Source: Akkermansiaceae bacterium
Lineage (GTDB): Bacteria; Verrucomicrobiota; Verrucomicrobiia; Verrucomicrobiales; Akkermansiaceae
Assembly (NCBI GenBank): GCA_903878115.1
Contig: CAIRGO010000280.1
Coordinates: 1 to 64,000 of the forward strand
Direction: 5' to 3'
DNA length: 64,000 nucleotides
In this document: piece by piece, positions 42,829-52,334 of the stretch
Numbering within the stretch: position 1 is the first letter of the stretch
Layout of the letters: every line of letters begins with the position of its first letter
Made by a program: the position numbers and the translations under genes
The notes under the pieces: generated by a model
Told to the model about the DNA's origin: nothing
What the model saw: only the letters and a program-made list of their open reading frames with translations
The model's database searches: none

Positions 42829-45552
42829 ATGAAAGCCGCCGAGATTCGCCAAAGTTTCCTTAATTTTTTCCAACAGCAAGGTCATACGATTGTGCCATCG
42901 GCGTCGTTGATGCCGCAGTCGCCCGGTTTGCTATTTACGAATGCGGGGATGAATCAATTTGTGCCGTATTTTCTCGGGACGGATGTGGCTCCTTACAGTC
43001 CACCACGCGCTACGGATACGCAGAAATGCATTCGCGCTGGCGGAAAGCATAATGACCTCGAGGATGTGGGCTATGATACCTATCACCACACGATGTTTGA
43101 GATGCTGGGCAACTGGTCGTTTGGCGATTATTTTAAAAAGGAGGCCATTTTATGGGCGTGGAATTTGGTGGTGGAAACGTGGGGTTTGCCGGCGAATCGC
43201 CTCTATGCCAGCGTTTATGCGCCGACGCCAAAAGACCCCGGTGAGTTCGATCAAGAGGCGTGGGATATTTGGGCGGAACTTTTTCGCTCCAAGGGACTGG
43301 ATCCTGCGATACAGATCGTCAATGGCAACGTGAAGGATAACTTCTGGATGATGGGTGAGACGGGTCCTTGCGGTCCTTGCTCGGAACTGCACGTGGATCT
43401 TACTCCGCTCGGCGATACCAAGGGCGCGCTGGTGAACGGCACATCTGATCAATGCATCGAAATCTGGAATTTGGTATTCATTCAATACAACGCAGAAGCG
43501 GATGGCACTTTCCGCGAGCTTCCAGCGAAGCATGTGGATACGGGCATGGGCTTTGAGCGGGCTTGCTCGATCATCCAAGGGACCAAGGGGTTTACGGATT
43601 TCTCTCGCCGACCATCGAACTATAATACCGATGTTTTTTTGCCATTGTTCGCGACATTGGAAAAGATGAGCGGAAAAGTTTACGAAGATATTTATCCAGC
43701 GGATGGACAAGCGAAATCGACGATTTCTGCGGCGGTGAAAACGGCGGTGGCATTTCGGGTGATCGCTGACCACATTCGCACGCTATCGTTCTCGATTGCT
43801 GATGGCATTTTGCCAGGAAATAATGGCCGGAATTACGTGCTGCGGAGGATTTTGCGTCGGGCAGTGCGCTATGGACGTCAACTCGGATTCACTGGCGATG
43901 TCGCATTTTTGCCTGAACTGGCCGCGACTCTTGCCGCTGAAATGGGAGATGTTTTCCCTGAATTGCGTGCACGGTTGACGGTGATTCAGGAAACTTTAGG
44001 TCGCGAAGAGGCATCATTTAATGAAACGTTAGATCGTGGCTTGGGATTGTTTGAAAAAGAATTAGCAAAATCCACCTCGACCATTTCTGGCGAATTTGCG
44101 TTTCAACTCTACGATACGTTTGGCTTCCCGATCGATCTAACACAATTGCTGTGCGAGGAGCGTAACGTTGCGATTGATATGCCAAAATTCGAGGCGCTGA
44201 TGGAACAGCAGCGCGAAGATTCTCGCGGCGCACGAGTGAAAACTGTGGTGCGTGCATTAGACCTTGCCACCGATGCGGTGACCGAATTTGTGGGGCATGA
44301 TGCCGATGAAACAGAGGCGACAATTTTAGAGATTCATCGCCAAGACGGTGTGACTTATGTGATCACAGATCGCACGCCATTTTATGCAGAAATGGGTGGG
44401 CAGATAGGCGACTTGGGACGTTGTAATGGCGATGAGATCGTATATGTACAACAAATTGGCAAGGCTCGCGCCCACGTGATCGAAGGTGAACCGTCCTTGC
44501 AGGCTGGTCAGGTGGTAACATTGGCTGTTGATGCTACTCGTCGCCGTCCCATAGAGGCGCATCATACTGCTACGCATTTATTGCACTGGGCATTGCATGA
44601 AGTAGTGGGCATGGATGCTGTGCAGCAAGGTTCATTGGTGGATACGGAGCGTCTGCGCTTCGATTTTTCTTCCGGACCTGTGAGTGCCGAGCAAGTTGCG
44701 AAAATTGAAGCACTAGTGAACGACAAAATTTCCTCTGCTGATCAAGTCAGTGGTGGCGAGGTGACCCACGCAAGTGTGAAAGGTCGCGCTGATGTGATGC
44801 AATTTTTCGGTGATAAATACGGAGAAATGGTGCGCGTGGTGCAGGTCGGTGGTTCAGCTCATCAACTCAATGGATATAGCATGGAGCTCTGTGGTGGCAC
44901 TCATGTGCGCAATACCAGTGAGATCGGACTTTTTAAAATCAAGAGTGAAGGAGCCATCGCGGCCGGTGTGAGACGCATCGAGGCATCATGTGGTAATGCT
45001 GCCGAAAAATGGATCGCCGTACAGATTGAAAACTACCGTCAGGAGATTGTCAAAGAGCTAGCAAAAATGAATCCTGCCACGGCGGTGGATCTCTCGGCTG
45101 TGCGTGATCTTAGCGCGTGGAAAACTCTCAGCGAACAGATTCATGAGCAGCGGGTGGAGCAAGATAAAGAGGCGAAAAAACAAGCCGCGAAAGCTGCTGC
45201 CATTGCCGCTGATGCGGCGCTGAGTGAGTTGATCGCGGCGGGGCCGGCTTCGATCACTTACGCCACCGATGGCGATGCCAGCATGCTGCAAGAATTGCTG
45301 AATGGACTCAAGAAGCGCCAGTTCTCTGGTGCCGCTGCATTACTCGTCGATGACGGTGAAAAACTTCATCTTGGCACCTATTGCGGCGATGCTGCGAAAT
45401 CTTCTGGCAAAGCTGCCGGCATCATGCTGCAACAACTCGCGGCCCTCGGCGGTGGCAAGGGTGGTGGCAATGCCGAGATGGCGCGCGGCGCGGCACCGGA
45501 TCGCAGCAAACGTTTGGAAATTGAAACTACGATGAATATAGTAGTAGGCTAA
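42829..45552 (+). CDS. alaS: Alanyl-tRNA synthetase
   Basis: 907 residues. Class II catalytic core: the N-terminal FLNFFQQQGHTIVPSASLMPQ and ATDTQKCIRAGGKHNDLEDVGYDTYHHTMFEMLGNWSFGDYFKKEAI (motifs 1-2), GETGPCGPCSELHVDL, and LPGNNGRNYVLRRILRRAVRYG (motif 3). The editing domain has EAHHTATHLLHWALH (HxxxH) and CGGTHV zinc ligands. The C-terminal C-Ala region has Gly-rich GGGKGGGNAEMARGAAPD. It charges tRNA-Ala and hydrolyses mischarged Ser- and Gly-tRNA. Upstream DNA (42567-42828) holds no other gene except a possible truncated signal-peptide frame. Nif3-like follows at 7 bases. Confidence 0.97.
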   Translation: MKAAEIRQSFLNFFQQQGHTIVPSASLMPQSPGLLFTNAGMNQFVPYFLGTDVAPYSPPRATDTQKCIRAGGKHNDLEDVGYDTYHHTMFEMLGNWSFGDYFKKEAILWAWNLVVETWGLPANRLYASVYAPTPKDPGEFDQEAWDIWAELFRSKGLDPAIQIVNGNVKDNFWMMGETGPCGPCSELHVDLTPLGDTKGALVNGTSDQCIEIWNLVFIQYNAEADGTFRELPAKHVDTGMGFERACSIIQGTKGFTDFSRRPSNYNTDVFLPLFATLEKMSGKVYEDIYPADGQAKSTISAAVKTAVAFRVIADHIRTLSFSIADGILPGNNGRNYVLRRILRRAVRYGRQLGFTGDVAFLPELAATLAAEMGDVFPELRARLTVIQETLGREEASFNETLDRGLGLFEKELAKSTSTISGEFAFQLYDTFGFPIDLTQLLCEERNVAIDMPKFEALMEQQREDSRGARVKTVVRALDLATDAVTEFVGHDADETEATILEIHRQDGVTYVITDRTPFYAEMGGQIGDLGRCNGDEIVYVQQIGKARAHVIEGEPSLQAGQVVTLAVDATRRRPIEAHHTATHLLHWALHEVVGMDAVQQGSLVDTERLRFDFSSGPVSAEQVAKIEALVNDKISSADQVSGGEVTHASVKGRADVMQFFGDKYGEMVRVVQVGGSAHQLNGYSMELCGGTHVRNTSEIGLFKIKSEGAIAAGVRRIEASCGNAAEKWIAVQIENYRQEIVKELAKMNPATAVDLSAVRDLSAWKTLSEQIHEQRVEQDKEAKKQAAKAAAIAADAALSELIAAGPASITYATDGDASMLQELLNGLKKRQFSGAAALLVDDGEKLHLGTYCGDAAKSSGKAAGIMLQQLAALGGGKGGGNAEMARGAAPDRSKRLEIETTMNIVVG

Positions 45553-45559
45553 CGCATTT

Positions 45560-46306
45560 ATGAATCTCGCCAATATCGTTGCCTTTCTCGATCGTGAACT
45601 CCGCATCGCTGAGATTCCTGACTATGCTGGCGCGATGAATGGGCTACAGCTTCAAAACAATGGCAAGGTCAGTAAAGTGGCTGCCGCAGTGGATGCTTCA
45701 TTGCCAGTGGTGAAAAAAGCCATCGATGCTGGGGCTGATCTGTTAGTGGTTCATCATGGCATGTTTTGGCAAGGAGCGCAGCCATTGACAGCTGCCTTTT
45801 ACGAAAAAATCAAATGCGCCATGGACGCAAATCTGGCGATCTACAGCTCGCATCTTCCGCTCGATGTGCATCAGTTATGGGGAAACAATGTCTCCTTAGC
45901 GCGGGCGATTGGTCTTGATCTGCGGGGGACATTTTTACCCTACAAAGGCATGGATGTGGGCTTGGTCGGTGAATTGGAAATCAGTCGGGATGAGTTGCAA
46001 CAGCGCTTGACCTCCGCAGTGGGTGGTGTTGTGCACGTTTGCCCCGCCGGGCCGGAGAAAATTCGCTCAATCGGACTTTGCACAGGCGGTGCAGGTGCCG
46101 AGGTGGCAGCAGCTAAAGGCTTGGATGCCTTCATCACTGGTGAGGGGCCTCATTGGAGTTTTCCTCTAGCGGAAGAGCTTGGGATCAATGTTTTTTATGC
46201 TGGCCATTATGCCACGGAGACTTTTGGGGTGAAATTAATCAGCACGGAATTAGCAACTGCTTTTGGACTAGATATGACATTTATTGATCATCCGACGGGT
46301 TTATGA
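45560..46306 (+). CDS. Nif3-like dinuclear metal-center protein (DUF34)
   Basis: 248 residues. N-terminal AMNGLQLQNNGKVSKVAAAVDASLPVVKKAIDAGADLLVVHHGMFW gives the DUF34 signature with the HH metal pair, then YSSHLPLDVH with another ligand pair; C-terminal DAFITGEGPHWSFPLAEELGINVFYAGHYATE gives the closing GEG and H. The family forms hexamers with a dinuclear metal site and has been linked to GTP cyclohydrolase-like or tRNA-related roles; the reaction is unknown. It begins 7 bases after alaS, so it is probably co-transcribed, and the tRNA gene lies about 130 bases downstream. Confidence 0.9.
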   Translation: MNLANIVAFLDRELRIAEIPDYAGAMNGLQLQNNGKVSKVAAAVDASLPVVKKAIDAGADLLVVHHGMFWQGAQPLTAAFYEKIKCAMDANLAIYSSHLPLDVHQLWGNNVSLARAIGLDLRGTFLPYKGMDVGLVGELEISRDELQQRLTSAVGGVVHVCPAGPEKIRSIGLCTGGAGAEVAAAKGLDAFITGEGPHWSFPLAEELGINVFYAGHYATETFGVKLISTELATAFGLDMTFIDHPTGL

Positions 46307-46395
46307 TGCCAATAATGTTCTTTTTATCAGCCTTGCCTGCGCCGACTGGCTCAGAATCAGAGAGAATATTTTTTTCATTTTCACGAAAAAAAAGC

Positions 46396-46422
46396 TTGCG
46401 ATTTCTTAATTCGGGCTGTAAT
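46396..46422 (+). promoter_or_regulatory. Possible tRNA-Gly promoter
   Basis: TTGCGA at 46396-46401 and TGTAAT at 46417-46422 are separated by 15 bases, slightly short of the sigma-70 optimum. The first tRNA base is 15 bases downstream of the second box, which fits a short leader. Consensus reading only. Confidence 0.25.
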
Positions 46423-46436
46423 TCTCGCATGTGTTT

Positions 46437-46510
46437 GCGGGCATAGCTTAGTGGTAAAGCGCTATCCTTCCAAGTTAGACATGAGGGTTCGATTCCCTCT
46501 GCCCGCTCCA
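46437..46510 (+). tRNA. tRNA-Gly (anticodon TCC), CCA encoded
   Basis: Acceptor GCGGGCA/TGCCCGC pairs fully; D stem GCTT/AAGC; anticodon loop CTTCCAA carries TCC; T stem GAGGG with loop TTCGATT and CCCTC; discriminator T followed by genomic CCA (46508-46510). The anticodon stem CTATC/GTTAG has one T-T mismatch in otherwise sound pairing. Reads GGA and GGG codons by wobble. Confidence 0.93.
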
Positions 46511-46559
46511 GATTCATTATATTCACAATAAAAAACAATCCTCTCACTTACCAAGCATC

Positions 46560-47168
46560 ATGAAAACAACAATTAAATTTTCTCTGACAGCGTCGCTTTT
46601 TTGCTTCGCTACAGTTGCCTCCCATGCAGCGGAAGTCGACTGCGTTAAACTCTCCTTTGCGATCAAACAAGAAGTGGCAGCCAATCATTCGATGGTTCTG
46701 CAGATTGTAGAAAAAGCAGTTTTCGCCAATCCAAGTTGTGCCTGTGAAATCGTGAAAGCGTCGATCACCGAAACGCAAGCCGATGCTAAAATGATCGCTT
46801 CGATTGTTGAGGTTGCCGCGACCGCTGCTCCTGAGCAAATGCGTTTGATCGCCCAGTGCGCCGTTGCGGTGGCTCCCGATGCTCTTGAGGATGTGCAAGC
46901 AGTTCTGGCGAAGCTCGACCCAGGCACGGGTGATTCTACAATTGCCTCTGATGAAGAAGAAGGGTCGGACAAGGGTGGCGATGTAAAACCCAAGAACCAA
47001 CAGAACGTTCTCGATTTCCCGACGAATGGCGAAGAAGTAGTAGTTGGTCCTACAGTTGGTGGTCCTGGCGGTTCTATCTATACTCCTGAGTATTTTGCAT
47101 TCCTAATTCCTGGTAACAATATAGTTTCTAATCCAGCCACTGATAATAACCTTCAAAGTCGTCGGTAA
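46560..47168 (+). CDS. Secreted protein of unknown family
   Basis: 202 residues with signal peptide MKTTIKFSLTASLFCFATVASHA. The middle (about 28-120) is helical and alanine-rich (AIKQEVAANHSMVLQIVEKAVF, PSCACEIVKASITETQADAKM, ASIVEVAATAAPEQMRLIAQCAVAVAPDA), with repeated sets of AxxAPxxxxxI. The C-terminal 80 residues are acidic, Gly/Asn-rich and probably unstructured, ending NNLQSRR. It resembles helical-repeat secreted proteins near exopolysaccharide genes, but I do not recognise it. The barrel gene starts 54 bases downstream. Confidence 0.55.
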   Translation: MKTTIKFSLTASLFCFATVASHAAEVDCVKLSFAIKQEVAANHSMVLQIVEKAVFANPSCACEIVKASITETQADAKMIASIVEVAATAAPEQMRLIAQCAVAVAPDALEDVQAVLAKLDPGTGDSTIASDEEEGSDKGGDVKPKNQQNVLDFPTNGEEVVVGPTVGGPGGSIYTPEYFAFLIPGNNIVSNPATDNNLQSRR

Positions 47169-47221
47169 TACGAGCTTTCCTACTATTTATTCATTTTCAA
47201 ATCACACTGACACTCTAGCAT

Positions 47222-48442
47222 ATGAAAAAATCATCCGCATTCACATTGGCAGCCATGGCTGCGATCAGCGCTGCCTCAGCACAGAGCCTCTATTATGTAG
47301 GCGATGAAGCGCAGGAAAGTATTCCGCTTAAATGGTCCGTTGGCATGACTGCCATCTACGACAGTAATATGACCCCCGGCACTCAACTTGGACAACCGGG
47401 CTTTGAAGATGATGCATGGAGTCTAAATCCCTATGCGGCAGCTACATTTACCTCAATCACTCCGCAAACCACCATCGATCTTTACGCTCGTGCAGGTGTG
47501 AACTACTACCTGACATCATCTGAAATTGATGGGGCGGACGATACGACATTCAACGGTCGCTTAGGATTCGATTTGACACATCGTTTCAGCGAACGTCTGC
47601 GCTTCTCGAGCCGTAACTTTGCTGCTCAGGAAATGGAACCAGAATATGCTTATGGACAATCCGCTCAGCGTGGTGTTGATCCATACACGTTGTGGAGTTC
47701 CGATAACTCGGTTGGCTATCGTTGGACGGAGCGTTTAGGTTCATACACCGGTATTAATTTGACTGGTTTCTTGGGTGATGGCGTTAATTCGGATCGTTCT
47801 TCCTTTTCTCTTTATCAACAAATGCGCTATCAGCTGGCTCCACGCACGGTGGCGACTGCTGAATACCGTTATACTGCATGGACGGGTGACGCAAGTGATT
47901 CGACGAACCATTTCATTACTGGTGGATTTGAGCATCGCCTGAGCCCAACTTCAATTTTCGTGGTAAGCGCTGGTGCTCAGCTTCGTGAAGTTGACGGTGG
48001 CGACAGTTCTACTTCACCTTTCTTTGAAGCTGCATTGAGTTCGCAAATCAACACACGTTTCAGCGTGCGTGGATTCGCTCGTTACAGCATTGAAGATTTC
48101 GACACCGTTCAACAATTAGGTGCTTTTGTTTTCGAATATCAAGATCAACGCGTGCTTCGTATTGGTTTGAATGGCAGTTACAGTTTGACTCCTCGCCTCT
48201 CAGGTTTCGGTGGTGTGGATTTGGTTTCTACTGGTTATGGCAGCGGCATTACCGTAGATGGTGCAAATGAAACTGATGGTGAGTCAGAAGATGTCATCAA
48301 CGCCTACATTGGTCTGCGTGCTAAAATTTCAGACTCCCTTACTACTGAGTGCAGCATCAACTGCACAGATTCAGTTTCAGACTTCGAAGGTCGGGAATAT
48401 GATCGTCTCCGTCTTAGTGCAGGAGTGAGCTACTCGTTCTAA
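47222..48442 (+). CDS. Outer-membrane beta-barrel protein
   Basis: 406 residues with signal peptide MKKSSAFTLAAMAAISAASAQ. It has alternating aromatic beta-strands across the length (SVGMTAIYDSNMTPG, YAAATFTSITPQTTIDLYARAGVNYYL, YRWTERLGSYTGINLTGFLGDG, RTVATAEYRYTAWTG) and ends SAGVSYSF with the terminal Phe of barrel proteins. The pattern suggests a 16-20-strand barrel of the BBP2-like/exopolysaccharide export type. It opens an envelope/exopolysaccharide block with the tyrosine kinase and export protein. A strong terminator follows. Confidence 0.75.
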   Translation: MKKSSAFTLAAMAAISAASAQSLYYVGDEAQESIPLKWSVGMTAIYDSNMTPGTQLGQPGFEDDAWSLNPYAAATFTSITPQTTIDLYARAGVNYYLTSSEIDGADDTTFNGRLGFDLTHRFSERLRFSSRNFAAQEMEPEYAYGQSAQRGVDPYTLWSSDNSVGYRWTERLGSYTGINLTGFLGDGVNSDRSSFSLYQQMRYQLAPRTVATAEYRYTAWTGDASDSTNHFITGGFEHRLSPTSIFVVSAGAQLREVDGGDSSTSPFFEAALSSQINTRFSVRGFARYSIEDFDTVQQLGAFVFEYQDQRVLRIGLNGSYSLTPRLSGFGGVDLVSTGYGSGITVDGANETDGESEDVINAYIGLRAKISDSLTTECSINCTDSVSDFEGREYDRLRLSAGVSYSF

Positions 48443-48485
48443 TTCATCGATCATCTAACAACTTTTTTTATTTAGATAATTTCCT

Positions 48486-48522
48486 ACTCCCGCAGTGATT
48501 TTCATTGTGGGAGTTTTTTTTT
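48486..48522 (+). terminator. Intrinsic terminator after barrel gene
   Basis: A 12-bp stem, ACTCCCGCAGTG (48486-48497) with CATTGTGGGAGT (48503-48514), including two G-T pairs, five-base loop ATTTT, then nine T (48514-48522). It ends the barrel transcript before the kinase gene. Confidence 0.88.
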
Positions 48523-48601
48523 GTGTTACATTATCCCTACGCTTTAGCCCAAACTTTAAATCACCTCATTTCCTCCCACTACGCTACTCTAACTCTTTAT
48601 T

Positions 48602-50758
48602 ATGCAACCACAAAATTCACAAAGCGAAGCCGCTCTCCATGCTGTCGATTACTGGCAGGTAGTTAAAAATCGTTATGGAGTTATTCTGATGACTTTGCTG
48701 TTGGTTTTTATGACCGCTGCCGTGATCACTTATGTGATGCCGAAAAAATACGAAAGCACTGCCGTCGTGCAGGTGAAGCCATCAACGAAAACAATCCAAG
48801 TATTTGGAAATGAAACAGTTGGCGCTGCGCAAATGACACCACAGTTTTTTGCCACAGAATTTGAGGTCATTCGTTCACAGTTAACGCTTAAAGTTGTAGT
48901 GCAGCAGTTAGGTCTTGTTTCTCGCTGGGGCATGACAGAAGAGGAAGCACTGGGCACTCTGAGAGCAATTGTTGACGCACAAAATATTCGTGGCACAGAT
49001 TTGATTACGATCAGTGTCAAGCATACAGGCCCAGTTGATGCGCGTGATGTGGCCAAGGAAGTTTACGAGGCCTACAAAACACGTCGTGAATCGAAAGAAT
49101 CAGAAGCGGCAGAATCGGGTTTGAAAGAATTAGAAAAAGCTTTGCAATCGCAATCGGATGTGGTGGAGGAAAAACGCAAACAACGCGACAACTTGCTACG
49201 TCGTGCTCCTCAGACGATCGTCGATAACTATTTGAAAATGAATGCAGTTGGAGGAACGGAATCCATGAAAGCCAAGTTGGAAGGCGAATTGCAAGAGGCT
49301 CAATCTGCGATCGGAATGATTGACGCTAAAATTGCTTCGATTTCGCCTCTGACATCAGAGGAATTGATACGTCAAGCTGCGAATGATGAACTCGCGGGTG
49401 GGGATCTGAAAACACTTTATCCAGAATACCAAGAGCAACAGCGTTTGTTAGATGGAATGAAGGTACAGGGTTTGGGGCGCAACCATCCTACGGTGAAAGC
49501 TCAAGCTCAGTCTGTTGAAAGTATCTACAAACAGTTATTGGCGAGCTGCATTTCCTTTAAGGATTCGTTAAAATTGAAACGTGAGCAGCGTGTCGCGGAA
49601 CATGCAGAGTTGAAAAAACGCCTGAGTGAACTTACCGAGTTATCTGTCAACGAGCGGGTTCTTCTTTACGGCTTAACAGCGGCGCAAAATGATTTTGAAA
49701 CAACACAAGGGATGCTCGATAAAATGAAAGAGCGTCTGAGCACGGAGCGCATCAATATCAAGCAACCTAAAAATTTGATCGAACTTCATGAAGAACCTTT
49801 GGTCTCACAGTATCCAGTGAGCCCAAATGTTACCCTCAACTTAATTTTAGGAGCAGTCGTAGGTCTGATCTTTGGCATTGGCATCGCGTTCTTCCTTGAA
49901 TACCTCGATACCTCGGTGAAAACGCTTGAGGATGTGGAGCGTTATTTGCAAGTTCCTGTGCTTGCCGTGATTCCGAAAGAAGTGGGTATCTTGCATAAAC
50001 AAAGTGGCATGAGTCCTGATGCTGAGGCCTATCGAATTCTGCGAACCAACATTGAGTTCAATCGGAAAAATCCGGAGGATAACTCCCTTACCGTTGTTTC
50101 CGGCGGTGCTGGTGAAGGAAAATCTACGACTCTCGTTAACCTTGCCTACATTTGTGCGCAAGGTGGTTACACGACGCTGATGATCGATGCCGACTTACGC
50201 CGCCCTCGTTTGCACACTTTCTTCGATATCAATAACTCGGTGGGACTCACGAATTATCTCACTACCGAGTTGATGTTAGAAGACGTAATTCTGCAAACTC
50301 CTGTGGATAACTTGTTCTTCATGCCATCGGGTATTTTGCCCGCAGATGCCGCGGGTATCTTGAACTCACGCCGGATGTCAGAGCTCATTCAAGATGTGAA
50401 ACAGCGCTTCGACCTAGTTCTCGTTGACTCACCGCCGATCCTAGGTGTGAGCGATGCCTCTGTGCTTGCAAGTGAAGTAGATCTAACCATGATCGTGGTG
50501 CAACATCGCAAACTTCCTCGTAACATGCTCCTGCGCGTGAAACAATCTGTTGAAAACGTTGGTGGCAACGTTATTGGCGTGGTGCTCAACAACGTTGATG
50601 TTCGCAGTGATAGTCAGTATCAATACTACACTAGCTATTATACCTACTATGCACCTGCGGAAAGCCAAATGTCTGCTCCACAGGCACCTACACCCAGTCG
50701 TGTATCAACTCCAACACCTAACACTAAACCTTCAGGATCTAACGATCAATTGTACTAA
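48602..50758 (+). CDS. Wzc-type polysaccharide tyrosine autokinase
   Basis: 718 residues. The N-terminal chain-length domain has a first membrane helix (YGVILMTLLLVFMTAAVITYVM), periplasmic coiled-coil (about 190-400) and a second helix near 410-430 (LNLILGAVVGLIFGIGIAFFLEYLD). The cytoplasmic BY-kinase domain has Walker A GGAGEGKSTTLVNLA, Walker A' LMIDADLRRPRL and Walker B LVLVDSPPIL, and the C-terminus is Tyr-rich (YQYYTSYYTYYAP) as expected for autophosphorylation. It controls polymerisation or export of capsule or exopolysaccharide. It is 18 bases before the export-protein gene. Confidence 0.93.
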   Translation: MQPQNSQSEAALHAVDYWQVVKNRYGVILMTLLLVFMTAAVITYVMPKKYESTAVVQVKPSTKTIQVFGNETVGAAQMTPQFFATEFEVIRSQLTLKVVVQQLGLVSRWGMTEEEALGTLRAIVDAQNIRGTDLITISVKHTGPVDARDVAKEVYEAYKTRRESKESEAAESGLKELEKALQSQSDVVEEKRKQRDNLLRRAPQTIVDNYLKMNAVGGTESMKAKLEGELQEAQSAIGMIDAKIASISPLTSEELIRQAANDELAGGDLKTLYPEYQEQQRLLDGMKVQGLGRNHPTVKAQAQSVESIYKQLLASCISFKDSLKLKREQRVAEHAELKKRLSELTELSVNERVLLYGLTAAQNDFETTQGMLDKMKERLSTERINIKQPKNLIELHEEPLVSQYPVSPNVTLNLILGAVVGLIFGIGIAFFLEYLDTSVKTLEDVERYLQVPVLAVIPKEVGILHKQSGMSPDAEAYRILRTNIEFNRKNPEDNSLTVVSGGAGEGKSTTLVNLAYICAQGGYTTLMIDADLRRPRLHTFFDINNSVGLTNYLTTELMLEDVILQTPVDNLFFMPSGILPADAAGILNSRRMSELIQDVKQRFDLVLVDSPPILGVSDASVLASEVDLTMIVVQHRKLPRNMLLRVKQSVENVGGNVIGVVLNNVDVRSDSQYQYYTSYYTYYAPAESQMSAPQAPTPSRVSTPTPNTKPSGSNDQLY

Positions 50759-50776
50759 TTCTAACAAAAAAACATT

Positions 50777-51346
50777 ATGAAAAATCGTATTCTATTATTG
50801 ATGATGTCGTTGCTTATGATTCTTAGCAGCTCAGTCCAAGCTGAAATCAAAGCAGGACAAGGTATTGTAATTCGCGTGACAGGTGTTCCTGCGGAAGAAT
50901 CCGCCAGAATTTCTGGTCCTTGCACTGTAAGTGATGCAGGAACAGTTCGTATGGCATTGGTGGGTGAAGTAAGCATCGCTGGCATGAGCGCCAACGCAGC
51001 AGCGGCAAAACTCGAGGCCATATATAAAAGTAACGAAATTTATACCAATCCGACGTTTCAAATTTCTACGACAATGACAGATAGCGGCGTGCTTCAAGAA
51101 ATGGTAACCATCAGCGGCTTCGTGCGTGCACCTGGTGCCAAACCGATGAGCCCTGGACTTACTTTGTTCCAAGCAGTTGCAAATGGCGGCGGCGCTACCG
51201 AATTTGGTGATATCAAGCGCGTAATGCTAATGCGAGGTAAAACCAGTCGAGTTTACAACTTGAACAACATGCAAGATCGCAATATTCCCTTGCAGGCTGG
51301 TGATACGATCGATGTTCCTGAGAAAAGTTTGAATCCGTTTCGCTAA
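50777..51346 (+). CDS. Polysaccharide export protein (SLBB type)
   Basis: 189 residues with a Sec signal (MKNRILLLMMSLLMILSSSVQA); no lipobox Cys, so unlike Wza it may be soluble or differently anchored. It has the poly-export N-domain (GTVRMALVGEVSIAGMSANAAAAKLEAIYKSNEIYTNPTF) and an SLBB part (VTISGFVRAPGAKPMSPGLTLFQAVANGGG, IPLQAGDTIDVPEKS). Short for Wza, it may be a minimal export subunit. It is translated together with the kinase gene, 18 bases upstream, and works with it in the envelope export complex. Confidence 0.85.
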   Translation: MKNRILLLMMSLLMILSSSVQAEIKAGQGIVIRVTGVPAEESARISGPCTVSDAGTVRMALVGEVSIAGMSANAAAAKLEAIYKSNEIYTNPTFQISTTMTDSGVLQEMVTISGFVRAPGAKPMSPGLTLFQAVANGGGATEFGDIKRVMLMRGKTSRVYNLNNMQDRNIPLQAGDTIDVPEKSLNPFR

Positions 51347-51367
51347 GTAACTGTTCCACCGCTCAAG

Positions 51368-52240
51368 ATGAATCATCAATCCACAGGCCATGGTTTTTCT
51401 TTTGCAACTTACGTTCTGTGGATTTCTCTATCCATCAATCACCTAGTTTTCGCTGAGCCAGAGCCCAGTCCCGCGCCAGTGCCAGTGCCAGCGCTAGTTG
51501 CGCCTGTGGATATGAGCGACGCCAAGATTGAAGAGAATATCACTGGCTTGATTTCGCCAAAACGCGAACAACGCCAGCAATCAGCGCAATGGTTGGAAGC
51601 CTGGGCGACAAAGGAATCGGCGAAAGCGAAGCAGAAGTTTTTGTTCTTGCTTCGTGATTCATCGGAGCCTGAGATCCGTGAGCGTTCCATGAAGTTGTTG
51701 CGGGCTTTGTCGATTGTTGACTACGAGAACACGGGTGAAGGATACATAGGCATCACGATGGGTATAGAAGCCGCCGTGACTCTTCCCGGTGACGACAAGC
51801 CATGTTATGGCGTGCCTGTGAGCATGGTGACAAACGGTGGTCCAGCTGAACTCAGCGGGATCAAAGCTGGCGACATGATCGTGACTTTCGACGGTCGAAA
51901 ATGGCGCAATCAAGGTGAAATTATGCCGCTTGATGCCAATGGCGGTCTTCGCGGAGAAATCAGAGCTAAGGGCGCCGGGAAAAAAGTCACGTTAGGAATC
52001 TGGAGAGACAATGCGCTGATTTCTGTCGATGCCGTGCTCGGTCGACGCCCTGCGAATTTAGATCAATTCGTCGGTGGTGGCATTGTCATCCGCGGCGGTG
52101 GTGTGTTTCTCAATGGTGGCGCGATCCAGCAATTTAATCAACCCGATGTAACCGCGCTAATCGAAGAAGATAAAAACAGCGATGCATTTTTTAAGGAGTG
52201 GCTTTTCAATCAGATGAAATCGCTACCTCCAAAAAATTAA
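51368..52240 (+). CDS. Secreted PDZ-domain protein
   Basis: 290 residues with a signal sequence (about residues 10-29), then a Pro-rich segment PEPSPAPVPVPALVAPV and a helical domain (KIEENITGLISPKREQRQQ... FLFLLRDSSEPEIRERSMKLL) resembling HEAT-like repeats. A PDZ domain follows: VSMVTNGGPAELSGIKAGDMIVTFDGRKW (carboxylate-binding loop) and LGIWRDNALISVDAVLG. No protease domain is present. PDZ proteins bind C-termini of envelope proteins, and this one precedes a processing protease by 94 bases, so it may help target substrates; that is inference. Confidence 0.75.
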   Translation: MNHQSTGHGFSFATYVLWISLSINHLVFAEPEPSPAPVPVPALVAPVDMSDAKIEENITGLISPKREQRQQSAQWLEAWATKESAKAKQKFLFLLRDSSEPEIRERSMKLLRALSIVDYENTGEGYIGITMGIEAAVTLPGDDKPCYGVPVSMVTNGGPAELSGIKAGDMIVTFDGRKWRNQGEIMPLDANGGLRGEIRAKGAGKKVTLGIWRDNALISVDAVLGRRPANLDQFVGGGIVIRGGGVFLNGGAIQQFNQPDVTALIEEDKNSDAFFKEWLFNQMKSLPPKN

Positions 52241-52334
52241 GACAAATCGCAGGTTCTGCTTAGTTTACTCTCTGGACATTTCCAAGAAAGATGCAATCTT
52301 CTGGCACGTAAACATTCCAGCATTCTCCCGCATT

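Noticed and set aside
43150-43773. 207-codon minus-strand frame inside alaS
   Set aside because: alaS motifs in the opposite frame are full length and conserved; the antisense frame has no recognised content.
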